A DNA stretch of 64,000 nucleotides from Posidonia oceanica (lineage: Eukaryota; Streptophyta; Magnoliopsida; Alismatales; Posidoniaceae). The position numbers were made by a program, and so were the translations under genes. A model generated the notes under the pieces. It saw only the letters and a list, made by a program, of their open reading frames with translations, was not told the origin of the DNA and did no database searches. This document shows positions 11,359-24,055 of the stretch, in pieces. The stretch is taken from the NCBI GenBank assembly GCA_037176725.1, contig JAZBRS010000020.1, forward strand, positions 86,994,001 to 87,058,000, written 5' to 3'. How positions within the stretch are numbered: position 1 is the first letter of the stretch; each line of letters opens with the position of its first letter.

Positions 11359-13030
11359 GTAAGGATCCCAATATCGTTGCCTTGCAACCTAGCTACCATT
11401 TTTTTTATCTTATTAGCATTCATGAACTACAGAACTAAATTCTCACAATTGCTGTAAAGCAGAAATAAAATAAACTTAAATAACTTACTTACCCAGGACC
11501 CTTGATGTGTGACAGTGTGACTCCTTTCCTACATGCACTAGTAACTCCAGCTCCTATCCTGCACCTGCCAAAAATAGAAATGAAGCACACGTGAGTGACC
11601 ACTCAATAGGTCACCCACCACACAGCACAGCTCGACAAACAACGTCGAGGGAACAGGCGTAACAATGCCACAAGCAAACAAACATAGGCATCTCTCATGG
11701 ATGCCACAGCAGGGCACACATCAATGCTCACAAAACAAACCACTAAAAACATGCCTTTGAAATCATCATTTCTTTTTTAATTTCAAAACCATATGCATGC
11801 TCTTTTCAAAATCTTTATGCATACTTGAAATTACCACACTAGCCAAATTAAGCCCCAAAATACATCGTCTGGTCCATCACACTCCTAGTGCAGACTAGAC
11901 AACCAACCGTGTCTGAACATTCTCAATGGCATTCAGAACACACACACACAACATAACAAACACCAAAACACAAAGTCAGCGCTGAGACACTGCTCAACCA
12001 AACCAATGCGCCTCACTAGCGTATAACCTACGCTCCATAGACGCGGCCACAAGCACAACAGCCACACACACAAACAAAGTGTCATCACTCGGGCCCAAGC
12101 GAGACACCTAGCCACAAGCAGTCCACTGAGGCACTACCACAGTGTCCTTGCACTACTACGGTCGATCACCCTGTCGAGGGGTGAACCGTCCCAGCCAACA
12201 AGCCTCAATAAGTCCTATCTCTCAGCAGGACACCACAGGGTACGCCCTCTAAGCGCCCTGACTCAGTGCTCCAAACCCCTGAGGCTCCTCATCCCTAGGC
12301 TCAGTTCACACCAAGCAGTCTCGGTACCTGTACTAATTAGGGTATCACGCTCAGCTACTCAGAGGTCTCATACCCCCTGTGTCCGCTGCCACGATACACT
12401 ATGTACAGTTAGTACCCCAGGTCCTCGGCACTCGAAACAAGTGGAGTGTCATATCTCCAAGTCTAGTCGGTACCCCCAACCCACGGACTTCAACCTCGGC
12501 CTCGTGAACGACAATCAAAGAGTATCATACCTTCAAGATCCGACGAACACTTACCTCAACATCTTGGTCTCAGGACCTCAACCTAGGCAACGTGCCAGAC
12601 CAACCAGGGATGTCATCACATCCCCTGATCCCGTTGACACGTCCCTCCAGTATCTAGGTCCGCCACACACAGAAAACACCGAAAAACTCTTTCAAAAACC
12701 TTTGCCAAACCCATGCATTTCCTTTTCAAAACTCTTTTCGTAAATCATTTCGAAATCCTTAAAAGATAAATCAAAATACCTCAAAAATGCTGCACCAAGC
12801 ACAGTACAAAACCACGAGCTGAAAGCACAGCACAAAACACAGCCTCGACAGCTTCTCTGTCGAATCTAGAATCACATTTCAACACACAACAAACAGAGAA
12901 ACAATGGCAACTTCTAGGCATATCATTCACCCAGGAGATGCCCACCAGAAGCAAAGCATCGGTCCCGAAGTGCCAATGAACTTATGAGACCGAACACCAC
13001 AAAAACAACATCTAGAACACTAAGATCTGG
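11359..13030. repeat. GC-rich block, probable retroelement remnant (first copy)
   Basis: A 1.7 kb island of different composition, C-rich on the plus strand, starting TGTAAGGATCCCAA and ending near a TGGTACCA word at 13032. On the minus strand TGGTACCAGATC resembles the initiator-Met primer binding site TGGTATCAGAGC. LTR ends could not be paired, so family and orientation remain open. The counterpart at 35840-37510 keeps a long frame open that is broken here, which argues against coding. Confidence 0.4.
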
Positions 13031-16000
13031 TACCAAGATCTAATTCTAAGATTAACATATTCCTTAATGTCCGTCTGTACCAATTAGGGAAAACCTTAGC
13101 AATTCTAGGTTATTTAGTCTTTTAATTTCCAACCCTAGCTCAAGTGGGGTCATGCTAATCCATTTTAGGCAATCCCTGATTCATCCCTAATGATTGACTT
13201 AATCCTCATCTTGCCCTAATGTATTTTATAAAATATCAATCTCTTAAAGAACAAGATTCATTTTCAATCCACAAAATTCTCTAATAAACCAAAAATTAGA
13301 TGCTAAGCATCAACTAGAAAAAGGAGAACCACTACAGGGTCCGGCTTGGCCAAAATAATCATGAAAACCATTAAACTGTAACCTAAAAACTATCAAATTT
13401 TAATCTTGAAACAACTATCTAACCCTAATCCCACATAACTATCAACAATCTTAATATTTAATCTACTAACATGTTTACTTAATTTCACTTTGGATCTAGC
13501 ATTAGTACAAAAACTACAAAGCTAAAAAACAATAAAACCTTAATTTATAGACCGTAATCAAACCTTAGTCCTGCATAACTATCAAACCCTTAACTATAAA
13601 CCACTACCATGCCAATTTATTCAGATTTTTTAATTCAACCATAACATAGAAATAGAAATAGAAATAATTTAAGATTACTCCTAGAAACCACAATTTAATA
13701 ACAACAATCAACCTAGACAAAGAGAAAGTTCGACTGTAGACTTGTTTCTTCTCCACAAACATTTATATCCTCTTGTGTTACATGATACATGATAACAACC
13801 ACACCTTTATTCAGAAACTCTTATCAAGCCTTAATTCCACATAACTACTAAAACTTAACTGGGATCAAAGTGAGGAAAACAAAGGTAGAAACTGACATCA
13901 TGAGTAAAGTGTGAGAATTATTTTAAAGGGCCATATTGGGTGGTATAAACCTCCAAATTTCTTCCATGCAACCTCAATTTCTAGCACTTCCAAGTGTGAG
14001 GTCATCCAATTTTCAGCATATTAGTGGATTATAGACATAAAGAATTGAATACATTTTGTGCATTGACAGCTATGATCTACGAGATGCATAAAGAGAATAA
14101 TAAATGACTTTAATATGTGAGTCATGACAAGTTGTCATCTTCTAATTGTTTTTAAAAATAATGTAGTTTAAAACCAATTTGGTTTCAGTGTTACAAATGA
14201 ATTTTATAGTACTTATTCTTCATACTAAGTGAAGAAGAATACATCTAGTAATTTGAACGATAATAGATATTTTGTACTGATTCATACCTTCAATTATTCA
14301 CAATATGCTTGCATTCTCTTTGCTTGAATTGAAGCATGGCATTCCTAAAGCTCACTATTATAGCCATTCTCATTCCTTGTCATGCATATAACTTGATCAA
14401 ATCCTTTTGGTACCAAAAAAAAACAAGTTGAAGGAAGATTATCCCTTCTTGCCTTACCTGATTCTTGATAATATATTCCAATCGATTTGGACATTGTATT
14501 GCGTTTAACAAACCTCTGCAAGTGAAGTTTCAACTACATTATAATCAAGGATAAAATAATTTGAAGGACCAAACAACATCATATAAAAAATCATTGATTT
14601 GGAAAATCGATGTTATTGGTTGATTAATTGGCACTGCATTTTGGCGTCCTTACAGTTTAGGCCAAATACACAATTTGAAGTTTTAGAGGCTGATTGATTG
14701 GCACTGCACTTTGGCATCCTTACGGATTAATCATATTATCAGTATCAACGCTTCGACTGAACAAATTAACATTAATAATCAATTTTAGAACTTTGAAAAG
14801 ATGATGAAAAGAAGTTTTCACTCCCATCCCAAAAGTAATCACAACACAAACAGAAATGTGATTGTTTAATTCGGAATTAACATGCAATGTGAAGGATAAA
14901 AAAGAAGAATATAAGAAAAGACATTTCAAGACTAAGAATAGAAGAATAAGAAAAATTATTAATACTCTTGTGACTTCACCAAGTTATCCAAGTTCAAGGT
15001 GAAAAAGTTGGTTCATAGAGTTGTTGATGGAGTAGACACAGTGTTTGACCGGTAGAAGGTGAGAGTGACCAAATATGTCGACCATAGAAAGGTAAAAGAC
15101 AATGAGATGTATTGGCACAAAAGTGAAGTTTTGGCCATTCCCTTCTAATTTTGAATACCATGTGCCAAAGTATTTTAGTAAATACTTAATATGGTTTCAA
15201 ACTTTAAGTTGTGTTTACAATTTTAATATTTAATAATATTAAGTGTCTATTGAATTAATTTATATTCTTATTTTGTAGGTAACCTCTTTGATGGAGAGTT
15301 TCGTTATTACCAAGATTGTCATTAGTCCATTCACGGACTACATAATATAGAACAGACTCCACGACTAATTCAGTAAATACTAAAACGTGTGAAAATTTGA
15401 AATGTAAGATTTCAAATTTCATAGAAAAGACAAAGATGGCCAAAAAAGATGTTGAAGGAAAAGACAAAAAATTTGAGATATGAAATTAAGTAAAAAATGT
15501 AATATAAGATTACACAAACATACAGATGGAACAACAACCGATGTGTAAAAAAAAGGTAAAAACTAAATATATAGGAAGATTCTATGGTATCTTTGGTGTT
15601 GTCTCACAAACTTGAAACTACCAATTAGTAGTTATAATTGTTTATTTGCAACTACAAATCCTACCATCCATATGTTTGAATGAATGATCAAGAATAAATA
15701 ATTTCAGTGCCCATCAAATTTTTTGGTACCCTAGTGAGTACCATAGACACACCCAAATATACATCAAGAAAACAAAATACAAGAAAAAACTTCAAACCTA
15801 TCAAACTTTTACAAATTAAAAAAATGCAAGCAAGATTAATATTATTAATGTTATACAAATTATATTTTGACTTTAGAATCAATAAAATCATCTAAAATCC
15901 ATCAAATTGAATATATATTTTTTCCTCACATAAGGTTTAAAAATTCAACATGTTCCACTCTTCATCAATACTTCCTTCCTCCTTACAATTAAAAAAAACT

Positions 16001-16587
16001 AAATTTTGGTAATTACTTATATGGATCAAAATAATTTGAATTTTATCTTTGATCCACCATCACAAAGCAACAAAAAAATTACATGAATTCACGTAAATTA
16101 ATTTAACTTATTTATCTTCGATCACTATTACAAAATTAAAAAACAATCCTTAAACTTAGCAACAATTGAAGAACACCTCTTCTTCACCTACACATAAAAA
16201 CCGAGAAGAGACTCTCTACGTCAATAAACCCTTCTCAATTAATTTTGGAAAAACTAAAATTGGAAATTATGTTTGTACTATACATGAATTTGAATTTTAA
16301 ATTTTGATTGTATGAAAAACAATTTCAAAATAAAAAAAGAAATGCAAATTTGTTATCAAATCAATACTCTTCCAAAAATAACAACAACACAGCCTATTAA
16401 AATAGGATCTAAAATGGTTATTGTAGTAGGTTTATAAGAAATTCAATGTTGGCCTACATTTAGGGAAGAAATTATTACCACCTAGATCTTTGATGGCGTC
16501 AAACGTGCTTAACAAACAAACTTCCTTCTAAAAATTATTTAAATAGTAATAAATAAATCTATTTTTAAAAAACAGCAAGTTGCAAAT
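13031..16587. other. AT-rich spacer
   Basis: Long AT-rich stretch. The only structure seen is a direct repeat: the phrase around GATTGGCACTGCACTTTGG occurs at about 14615-14655 and again at 14695-14735. Small frames at 15255-15467 and 15688-15891 occur in both copies but are AT-rich, lack domains and overlap on opposite strands. Confidence 0.6.
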
Positions 16588-17025
16588 CTATGGGTCGATA
16601 TTTAGGACACTAAATCTAGTAAACATGTCACTAATAGATTCATAGGGTTTCATCTTGAATAATTCATATTTATGTACAAGCATGCTGATTTTTATTTCTT
16701 TTACTTGGTTTGTCCCATCATGGGTAACTTCAAGAGTGTGCCAAGCATTATATGAGGTATTATAATTAGAAATTTTATTAAATTGTTCTTGATTTATAGC
16801 ACAGAATAAAATCTTTGATGCCATTTTCTTCTCATCCTCATTCCAATCTCTATATGGTTTTTCATTAAGAGGGAATTCATTTATAACAATGTCCCATAAT
16901 TCATAATTGATAAATTTCAAGTAGATGATCATCCTACATTTCCAATAGTTATAGTTATTTCCATCAAAAAATGATGGTCTATTTATACTTTATCCTTCTT
17001 CAACATTATTGCTCGAAGAAGCCAT
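16588..17025 (-). pseudogene. Ty1/copia gag fragment (first copy)
   Basis: Minus-strand frame from an ATG at 17025. It starts MASSSNN, has RPSFFDGNNYNYWKCRM, then DWNEDEKKMASKILFCA and HKYELFKMKPYESISDMF, the arrangement seen in the copia Gag domain (UBN2/Retrotran_gag). An in-frame TAA lies at codon 12. The frame is lost after 16588, and no integrase or reverse transcriptase follows, so only the 5' end of a copia element remains. It lies just downstream of its primer binding site and LTR. Confidence 0.85.
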
Positions 17026-17066
17026 AATCAAGAAGGCTGTTAAATCTTTCACTTAGATAAACCTTG

Positions 17067-17078
17067 TTCTGATATCAA
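17067..17078 (-). other. Copia primer binding site (first copy)
   Basis: Minus-strand TGATATCAGAAC directly after the LTR end, close to the initiator-Met tRNA primer site TGGTATCAGAGC. Confidence 0.7.
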
Positions 17079-17080
17079 TT

Positions 17081-18215
17081 GTTAGATCTATAGACTTCTC
17101 TAGAGGGGGTGAATTGAGAATTTAAAAATTTAGTGATATTAACTCAATTTTAATTACTTTAACTAGGAACAATTATTTGATCATATGATGAATTTGAGAA
17201 CTCAAGCTAATATATGCAAAGAGAGGGGATGAGAGATAATGATAATGCTCAAGAATTTATAGTGGTTCGACCAATCCCGACCTACTCCACTCCTCGAGAA
17301 TCCCTCGGGACTTTTCTTAAACTAATACTTACTTGTCTTGACAAACCCTTCGCCAAGCCCCGCTCAAATCCATCGTCTGTTGCTCCTCACCGCTTGAGAA
17401 GCACTAAGCATTTGGTCTTTAAAGCAAATTACAACTCGAATATTTTCTACAATCTCTCAAAACACTTTTGGCAATGTGAAAGGATGAGAATGATGCTCTC
17501 TTGCTTAAACATGGAAATACTAGTTGGGAAATGCTTGGGAACTTTTCTCACAAGATGGGAATGGAATGCTTGAGTGTTGGATGTTTGTAGGTGAAGATGG
17601 GGGTCTATATTTATAGGAAAAAGTGAGGAAAGGGGTGTTTCTAATATCTATAATTTTCCCCCAACGACTAGTAAATCGGCATACCAAAAATAATTCGGTT
17701 GGCCGATTTACTGCTGTTGTTAACAACAATCGAGCAATTCGGTAGATTGAAGATGATTCGGTACGCCGTATTGGTTTTTGGTTGTAAACCTTGTACGCTC
17801 TGATTTCGGTATACCAAAAATATTCGGTATGCCGAAATGTCTCCTGAACATATTTCTTGTGATATTTTTAAAGGTGTTTACTTAGGCTATTGGGTTATTC
17901 TATATTCCTAGGGTTTTGGGATGTTCGGGAGATTTTTACACATTTCCTATGTACATAAAAAGAAAAATTACATCCACAGAAGCACAATTGACTTATTTTA
18001 TTTCTTCTATCTTGAATGTCGTCTTGATTCCTTCTCGAATTTTTCTTGAGATCTTCATGATGACTCATGGATCTTCCTTCATGATACATTTCTTCATCAT
18101 TCTTCTTGTATCGTCACCTCAGAGTCCTTTCTTCTTGTACTTGGATATTCTTCAATTTGTCAAGCTAAATATTTCTCAAAAACCACATTAGCTCAAATAA
18201 AATATTTTGTTATCA
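17081..18215 (-). mobile_element. Copia 5' LTR (first copy)
   Basis: 1135-bp minus-strand LTR starting TGATAACAAAATA at 18215 and ending GATCTAACA at 17081, next to the primer binding site. The TATA signal CTATAAATATAGAC on the minus strand lies at 17603-17616. An 11-bp perfect inverted repeat (AGTAAATCGGC at 17670-17680, GCCGATTTACT at 17702-17712) and a near-palindrome ATTCGGTATGCCGAAAT (17822-17838) are present. Confidence 0.75.
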
Positions 18216-20560
18216 TAAAAAAATAAATTTGAAGATGTATATTTTCCACAGAAGGCACCATCATCAAGGTCTTGCCAAAGGAACCGTCATGGCCACTAAT
18301 CTCAAGAAGGCGAGGTCAGCAGACGTGATGGAAATCACAGAGGAAGTGGAGGTGCTTACGATTTAATGGATGTGGCAATGGAGATGATTATTTTCAGCAG
18401 ACGTAGTAGTGGAGATTAGTGAGATCCAGAGGCAGATAGTAAAGAGGAGACGGAGGCGACACGCTAACAGGAGACCGACGTCAGGGAAGAGGAGATGGAG
18501 GTGGCATCGATAAGAGGGATGAGATGGTGGAGAAGGTGATGCCAACGTGGATGAGATGGAGAGGAGGAGACGACAGCAATAGATGGAAGAGAAGTAAGAG
18601 AGGGTAACAGGAGAGTAAAGACTAGTCAAACGAACACAAGTGGACATAGCACCATCCCAGGTAACATAAAAGGTAGCGACAGTAGCGGGGAAAATTGGGA
18701 AGCTCCACCAGTGGTAGCAGTGGCAGCATCCAACCCCACCACTCCACCTCCAGTTAGCCCCCATTTCTCCCCTTCTTCCTCCTTCACCACCTCCCCCATC
18801 AGAGCTATCCTCCCCTCCATCTCTCTATCTCCGATGACGACTCAATCACTGTCCTCCTCCCCAAAACCCGGCATGGATTCTACAACCTCTCTTCCACCTC
18901 CTACTCCTCCCGCTCCACGCCCAATTGAGATGTAAGAGCAGCTGCGACCTCGCCCTAGCGTTGTATTATGTCTCGAGGGTTTCATTCATCTTTCAAAGTC
19001 ATTTTTAATATGAAGGGTAACTTGGTCATTTTAGACAAAAAATAAGTGTTTATTTTACAATGTAACCGAACATGATTCTTCACCTGTGCCATAAGTTGTC
19101 TATAGTAAAAAAACACATAAGTTGGCTTTTGAAAAAACACTAAAAATTGAAAAATCACTACCAAACGCTACCCTAGATTCAAGGATCACCTGCAACTCCC
19201 TTGTCTGTATTCACAAACCTCTTAATTCTTTTTGACACTTGCCAAACCTCTACATATTGAACTGTGGCAACCTTTTAGCTTTGTTCTCCCTCTATGAACA
19301 GTTTATTTCTAGCCATTATCACATATATGGGAGCTTATCTAAAACTGTCTAGGCCACAATCGAATTTTTTTTGTTGTTTTTCCAATTTTTAGTTATTTTC
19401 TATTTTTTAAGATTTTTTAAATATTTTTTTAGATATTTTCTCCTCATATATTTATGGATCTCTGTGTTTGAGTGCTCCAGCCTTGAGGTCTAATGCATGT
19501 GAAGATAAACAAAGAATGCCTCACCATCATGAAAATTGTTTTATTTATTGTTCGAACATCATGTAATCTTTATTTTTTTAATTACTGATCCAAAAAGGGA
19601 AGGTCTGTGGTGATCTCCCATGGCACAATCCAAAAAATATTCGCTTCTAATGACAAGTTTTACAAAATTTATCACGCCCTTAAGAAGTACCTTTACGGAG
19701 GTTGATGTGTGATAATCTTAAATCATAACAAAACACAACCTACAATTTTGACAACTTCCCTGGTTTCCTTCTTCATTATTTGCTTCTCTTTGTGAGAAGT
19801 AGTAAGACAATTACATAAGCAGCAGCAACGGTAGCAGCAGAAGGAGGGGAGGAGGAGGATGTATTAGAAGAATGTTGAGTAGCAAACTAATTTAAAGAAT
19901 ATGGACAAGATAGAGCATAAGATCAAGTAGAGGACCTATCCAAAAATAAAATAAATAGAGAAGAGAAGAACCTTTTAATTGAAAAACAAGAAAAGTAATA
20001 GGACTATTAATAGAAGATTAATTATTGGACCTATGTAGACTAAATCAGTTGGGTCTTTGTGAGACATAGAGGAAAACCAAATATTAGATAAAGTTCATTT
20101 GATAGTCTAAAGTTTAATGACATGAGAAATACAAAAAATTTAGAGGAAATATTTATATAAATAATTGAAGGACCACTCATTCATTTATATGCTTATGTTT
20201 TTAATCTCATATTGTTTAGAAAGATATATCCCATATGGTCTATTATCTTAGAAGTCAAGAACGAGTGATCATGAGAACATAAAAAGGAAATAGATGACCA
20301 CGCATGTATAGACATGGCTAAGCTTGGATCTTGAGGTTTGTAGAATATTTGGATTTCTTTTGGTAGTAATTTATTTTGATTATAATTAATTAATATACTT
20401 AATTAATTTATTTTTTCATTCTCTCCCCTTCTCTCTCTCTCTTGTCCTTCGCTTCTCTGAGATCTGTGACGACTTAAATAGCATTTAGGTAGCAAAGAGC
20501 AAGAAGCAGAATAAAAAGAAATATGTTTGCCCTTCACAAGCCAAAAGATCATAATTAGAT
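18216..20560. other. Spacer between copia LTR and bHLH gene
   Basis: No convincing gene. At 18360-18960 the sequence is richer in G and C and opens overlapping frames on both strands (18363-18764 minus, 18711-18935 plus). Their products are low complexity, rich in Pro, Ser or Cys, so an old gene fragment is possible but unproven. From 18960 onward it is AT-rich. Confidence 0.5.
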
Positions 20561-21000
20561 TATCCGTCTTGATTAGACAACAAAAGATCTCAAACTACAA
20601 ACTAAAATTTCTAATGAATGATTAGACTTTCAGGAAAAGAACTGATGTTCACCAAAATCTAAAATTTCCTCTAATTCAACAGCACAAAGACATAAAAGGA
20701 AACTTGTTATTTTTAATTCAACATTAGATAGATTATGGAAAAATCTATTTTTTACATCAAATAGATTTTATATCTATAATTTTATAATTATTCTACTTCA
20801 ACTTACGTATGCATTATCTTGATTATTTTACTATCTACTCTTCCAAAATCTCAACCAAATGGATCTTCTGACTACAAACTAAAATTTCTGATGAATGATC
20901 AGACTTTCAGAAAAAGAACCGTTGATCACCAAAATCTAAAATTTCCTCTAATTCCACAGCACAGAGACATAAAAGGAAACTTGTTATTTTTAATCCAACC
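20561..21000. repeat. Direct repeat just 3' of the bHLH gene (first copy)
   Basis: A segment of about 120 bases at 20605-20724 recurs at 20880-20999 (period 275), including GCACARAGACATAAAAGG and TTGTTATTTTTAAT. It lies 90-480 bases downstream of the bHLH stop codon on the gene's strand, so part of it may be transcribed as 3' UTR. Confidence 0.85.
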
Positions 21001-21087
21001 CATCCATCACTACCTTCTCTCTTCTGCCGCTGCTGCTGCCTTTGTGCATTGCAGTGTACAAATCCAAAGCCGCTAGCGGCCAGCAGT

Positions 21088-22500
21088 TCACTTGTCCATG
21101 GCAGCAAGAAGTGCTACCTTCAAACCGTCCTCATCTCGCAACCTGGCAGGTGGCTTTGCCACCAGGTCCTGCAGCATGAGCTCCCCGACGCTCGAAATGC
21201 TTGCATGCTGCACCTTCACGTCCAGATCTCTCAACGCATCCATCACCCTCGCAGACGGGCACCCGCGGTTCACCGACTCCACTCGGATCATCGCCTCCGT
21301 CCCCAACATCCTCACCTCCAGCCTCATCGCCACCGTCGCTGCCTCCGACTTCAGTCCACCTCTGCTCCTCAACGACCCTTTGCTACTGCTACTGATGACA
21401 GAAGCTTCCACCTTGGGTGAAGTAGTATTGGTCTTCTTGTCTTCAGTTTCCAGCTCTTCTACTTTGCATTTGAGTTCACTGATGTAGGCAACGGCGTCGG
21501 CGAGCAGTGACGCCTTGTCCATCCTCGACACGTTGGGGACGACGGACCGGAGCCTGTAGAACCGGTGGTTGAGCTTCTCCCTCCTCTGCCGCTCCGCCTC
21601 CACATGGTTCACCGGCACTTGCCGCCCGTTCACGGCCAGCTTCCTCCCTCGCTTCTTCGCCTGGCGTCTCCCCATCACCAGCGCCCCCCACTCCGAATCC
21701 GAATGCTCCGAGTCCACCACGGCCGCCAATGGGTCCTTCCTGTTCTTCGGGACCTCCTTATCGGCGGTCGTGGACGGAGGCGTAGCAGTGGTGGCAGTAG
21801 TTGTCGTGGGTGTCGTAGCGGTGTCGAGCAGATCTGCAGAGCCAAGAAGGGCCTTGGCCTTCTGAACCGTAGCCCAGCTCTCGGCCACCAGCACCGACGA
21901 CCCAAGCTCCAGTACCCCTCCGTTACCGGTGGGGATGAAAGCAAGCGTCTGAACCCCGTACAAATGCGCCTCTCGGGAACGGTCACATCCATACGCCTGG
22001 AGTTCGTGGCTCCCACAAAGCCAGACCGGAGCCCCAGACTCCAGCGCCCGGATGGGAACGCTGTGGTCTCCAGTGACGAACGATCTCGCTGCGGAAAGAG
22101 CATAGAACAGCTCTACATCCGTGATAGTGCCGTTGTTGGTGATGTCGGAGTTGGTGTCGTCGTTGACGAGAGAGCGGACGGATCTGATCTGGGACATCCT
22201 GGTCCCTCGGAAATGACCCTCCCCCCATGAGAGATGGGGGTAGGCGGTGATGCCGGGGATTACGGCGACGGTGATGGAGTTGGAAGTGGAGCGCCAGAAG
22301 ATGGCGTAAGCCCACCACTCGGGGCGGGATTGGAGGAGGTATTGGAGGAGGTTCAGGAGGGAGAGGGGTTGGATTGCAGCTGCACTGGTTGGGATGGGAA
22401 ACGATTTGATCATGCTGCAGCTACTCGTTGTAGATATTGTTGGATACTGCTCGTGGTGGTGGAGGAAAGGATTGGGAGGAGAAGAAGAATGACCTGCCAT
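21088..22500 (-). CDS. MYC2/JAM-type bHLH transcription factor, copy 1
   Basis: An intact intronless 470-residue protein. Residues about 48-208 form the bHLH-MYC_N domain ([27 protein letters not shown]), including the region that binds JAZ repressors in MYC2 relatives (about 127-205, ending GGVLELGSS). A Thr/Pro/Ala-rich linker (226-245) and a basic stretch ([10 protein letters not shown], 278-287) follow. The bHLH domain is at 297-348, with the His-Glu-Arg pattern of G-box binders in HVEAERQRR. Residues 389-470 form an ACT-like C-terminal domain ([20 protein letters not shown]). Subgroup IIId/IIIe members act in the nucleus in jasmonate signalling. At 470 residues it is shorter than MYC2 and close to bHLH3/bHLH14-like members; activator or repressor cannot be decided. 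The frame is open for 44 more codons upstream (to 22632), but the second copy lacks that extension, and the chosen ATG has good context (GAAATGG). Confidence 0.93.
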   Translation of the reverse strand: MAGHSSSPPNPFLHHHEQYPTISTTSSCSMIKSFPIPTSAAAIQPLSLLNLLQYLLQSRPEWWAYAIFWRSTSNSITVAVIPGITAYPHLSWGEGHFRGTRMSQIRSVRSLVNDDTNSDITNNGTITDVELFYALSAARSFVTGDHSVPIRALESGAPVWLCGSHELQAYGCDRSREAHLYGVQTLAFIPTGNGGVLELGSSVLVAESWATVQKAKALLGSADLLDTATTPTTTTATTATPPSTTADKEVPKNRKDPLAAVVDSEHSDSEWGALVMGRRQAKKRGRKLAVNGRQVPVNHVEAERQRREKLNHRFYRLRSVVPNVSRMDKASLLADAVAYISELKCKVEELETEDKKTNTTSPKVEASVISSSSKGSLRSRGGLKSEAATVAMRLEVRMLGTEAMIRVESVNRGCPSARVMDALRDLDVKVQHASISSVGELMLQDLVAKPPARLRDEDGLKVALLAAMDK

Positions 22501-22707
22501 TTCTCCCTTCTTTTTAATGATTATTGTTATGTCAGGACAAGAGAAGTGAAGAATGAAGATGGTGATGGAGAGGGGAGAGGGGAGAGGAGTATAGGACCAG
22601 AAGTGGAATAAGTTTTCATTGAAGTTATTCATATTGTATTTAATGTTATCTAGTTACATTTGGTCATATACTTCTTCTTTTTCCTACTTTTCATTGAATT
22701 CTTCTTC

Positions 22708-22929
22708 ATTTTTATTTTTTTTTCTAATGAGGAATCTGACAGAGTTGACCCACAAGTAAATTCCAAGTCAGGGTGAGACCCCGAAACCGTTGCAACCATG
22801 GAAGTCTTGGTAAACAGCCTAGGCGAAAAAAATCCTTGAAAATCTACATAACTAGGGGGTCGAATCTGAGACCTCCAGGAATAAGAAGACCCCCGCAGTG
22901 CCAACTGCACTATGGATCCTTCCCATTGT
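22708..22929 (-). mobile_element. tRNA-derived SINE upstream of bHLH copy 1
   Basis: On the minus strand it starts near GGATCCATAGTGCAGTTGG (box A-like, TAGTGCAGTTGGCA), has a box B-like GGTCTCAGATTCGAC, and ends in an A-rich tail. It resembles Au-type plant SINEs. It is flanked by target duplications GAATTCTTCTTC (22696-22707) and GAATTGTTCTTC (22930-22941). It starts about 210 bases upstream of the bHLH start codon, in the same orientation. Confidence 0.8.
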
Positions 22930-22999
22930 GAATTGTTCTTCTTGTTCTTCTTGTTCTTCTTCCTCTTCTTGCATTTGTGTTAGAGGAGCTTGAGTAGAA

Positions 23000-23890
23000 G
23001 AAGATGCATCAAGTTTACATCCACGTCCCTTTCTTGAACAATTGACTTCAAACAAGATTTGAGCAGTTATACCATTGACAATATTCAATAAATGGATTTT
23101 TTCGAGCATCAATACGGTAATAGTTCAAAATATAGGTAGTAAGGCTACCATACCAAAGGTGAGTTCTTTTGGTAGTCATAAAATAAAATACATAATTTGC
23201 CTAATTCACATTTATTTTGCCAACTATTGGATATGCCATCTTAGCTCATGCTAGTGTGAATTAATCCCTACGACTCTCCTTTTATTATAAATTAAATCTA
23301 ATGATTTTATCTACAATTCTAGCTATTGGAGTCAATTCATTTGTTATCAAAGGAACACACTCTTCATTGGGATTCTTAAAAAGAGCATTACTCACATGTT
23401 TTTTATTCCACAATTCTTCTATCCTAGTCGATCATATGTCTAATTCATACAAAGTAATTCCTAAAACTCTATAAATTACTTACTCATCAATTTTCATTTA
23501 GACATTATAAACATACGAAGAATGACCATAATTTGATCCTATTTCAAAATTTGCATAAAAAAGAGGAACGACTTTGTTGTAGTATGGAACATTGATTCCA
23601 AAGAATAGTAATTGAGTCAAACCTTGGAAATGAAAGAGTTCCTTGATTTCAACTGTAAATATGTCAAGATCGTCGAACTTCATTGGCAAGCCTTCGTAGA
23701 CCTTCCTATTTCAAAGATCAATGTATGTCTCCTCCACTTTGGAACTCCAAAAGAGGAAACACTATTCTTGAGTGGAGTAGTGATGAGGTTGGCCATCATC
23801 CACCTTGACATTGGCTTGGGTTTAGGACGTTGAAGCCATGGGACGTCCCTTCTTAGAGGGTCGGTAAGCATGCATCTTCTTTGGGGCCAT
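23000..23890 (-). pseudogene. Decayed plant transposon-type protein gene (first copy)
   Basis: The minus strand from an ATG at 23890 (MAPKKMHAYRPSKKGRP) encodes, with stops, ELFHFQGLTQLLFFG, PLFYANFEIGSNYGHSSYV, VIYRVLGI and, near 23220-23100, YPIVGKINVN and LTTYILNYYRIDARKN. The order resembles the 'putative plant transposon protein' domain (PF20167 as I recall it), whose members carry QGW...FYANL and a GR.I..G.L motif. Several stops interrupt it. It lies upstream of the bHLH gene on the same strand. A profile search against Pfam is needed to confirm the family. Confidence 0.55.
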
Positions 23891-24055
23891 TGGAAGAGTT
23901 GAAGAGTATGGGAGAAGCAAAGGAGAAAAGGATAAGGAAACTAGGAGAGATGAGTTGAAAGGAAGAGAGAATGCAGACAGCTAAGGCGGTGGCCATATAA
24001 CAAACTGTAGGAAATATTTGTGAATTAGTAGACCATCATTTTAATAAATCTAATG

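Noticed and set aside
15688..15895. Overlapping frames on both strands, present in both units
   Set aside because: AT-rich, no domain, and identity is explained by the recent duplication.
18363..18935. Overlapping 133- and 74-codon frames kept in both units
   Set aside because: Low-complexity products without recognisable domains; openness in a recent duplicate is weak evidence. Left as a possible gene fragment only.
21565..22230. 221-codon plus-strand frame, also at 46044-46709
   Set aside because: Antisense shadow of the GC-rich bHLH coding sequence.
22850..22925. tRNA-like gene with box A and box B
   Set aside because: Part of a SINE with an A tail and flanking target duplications; it does not fold into an obvious complete tRNA.
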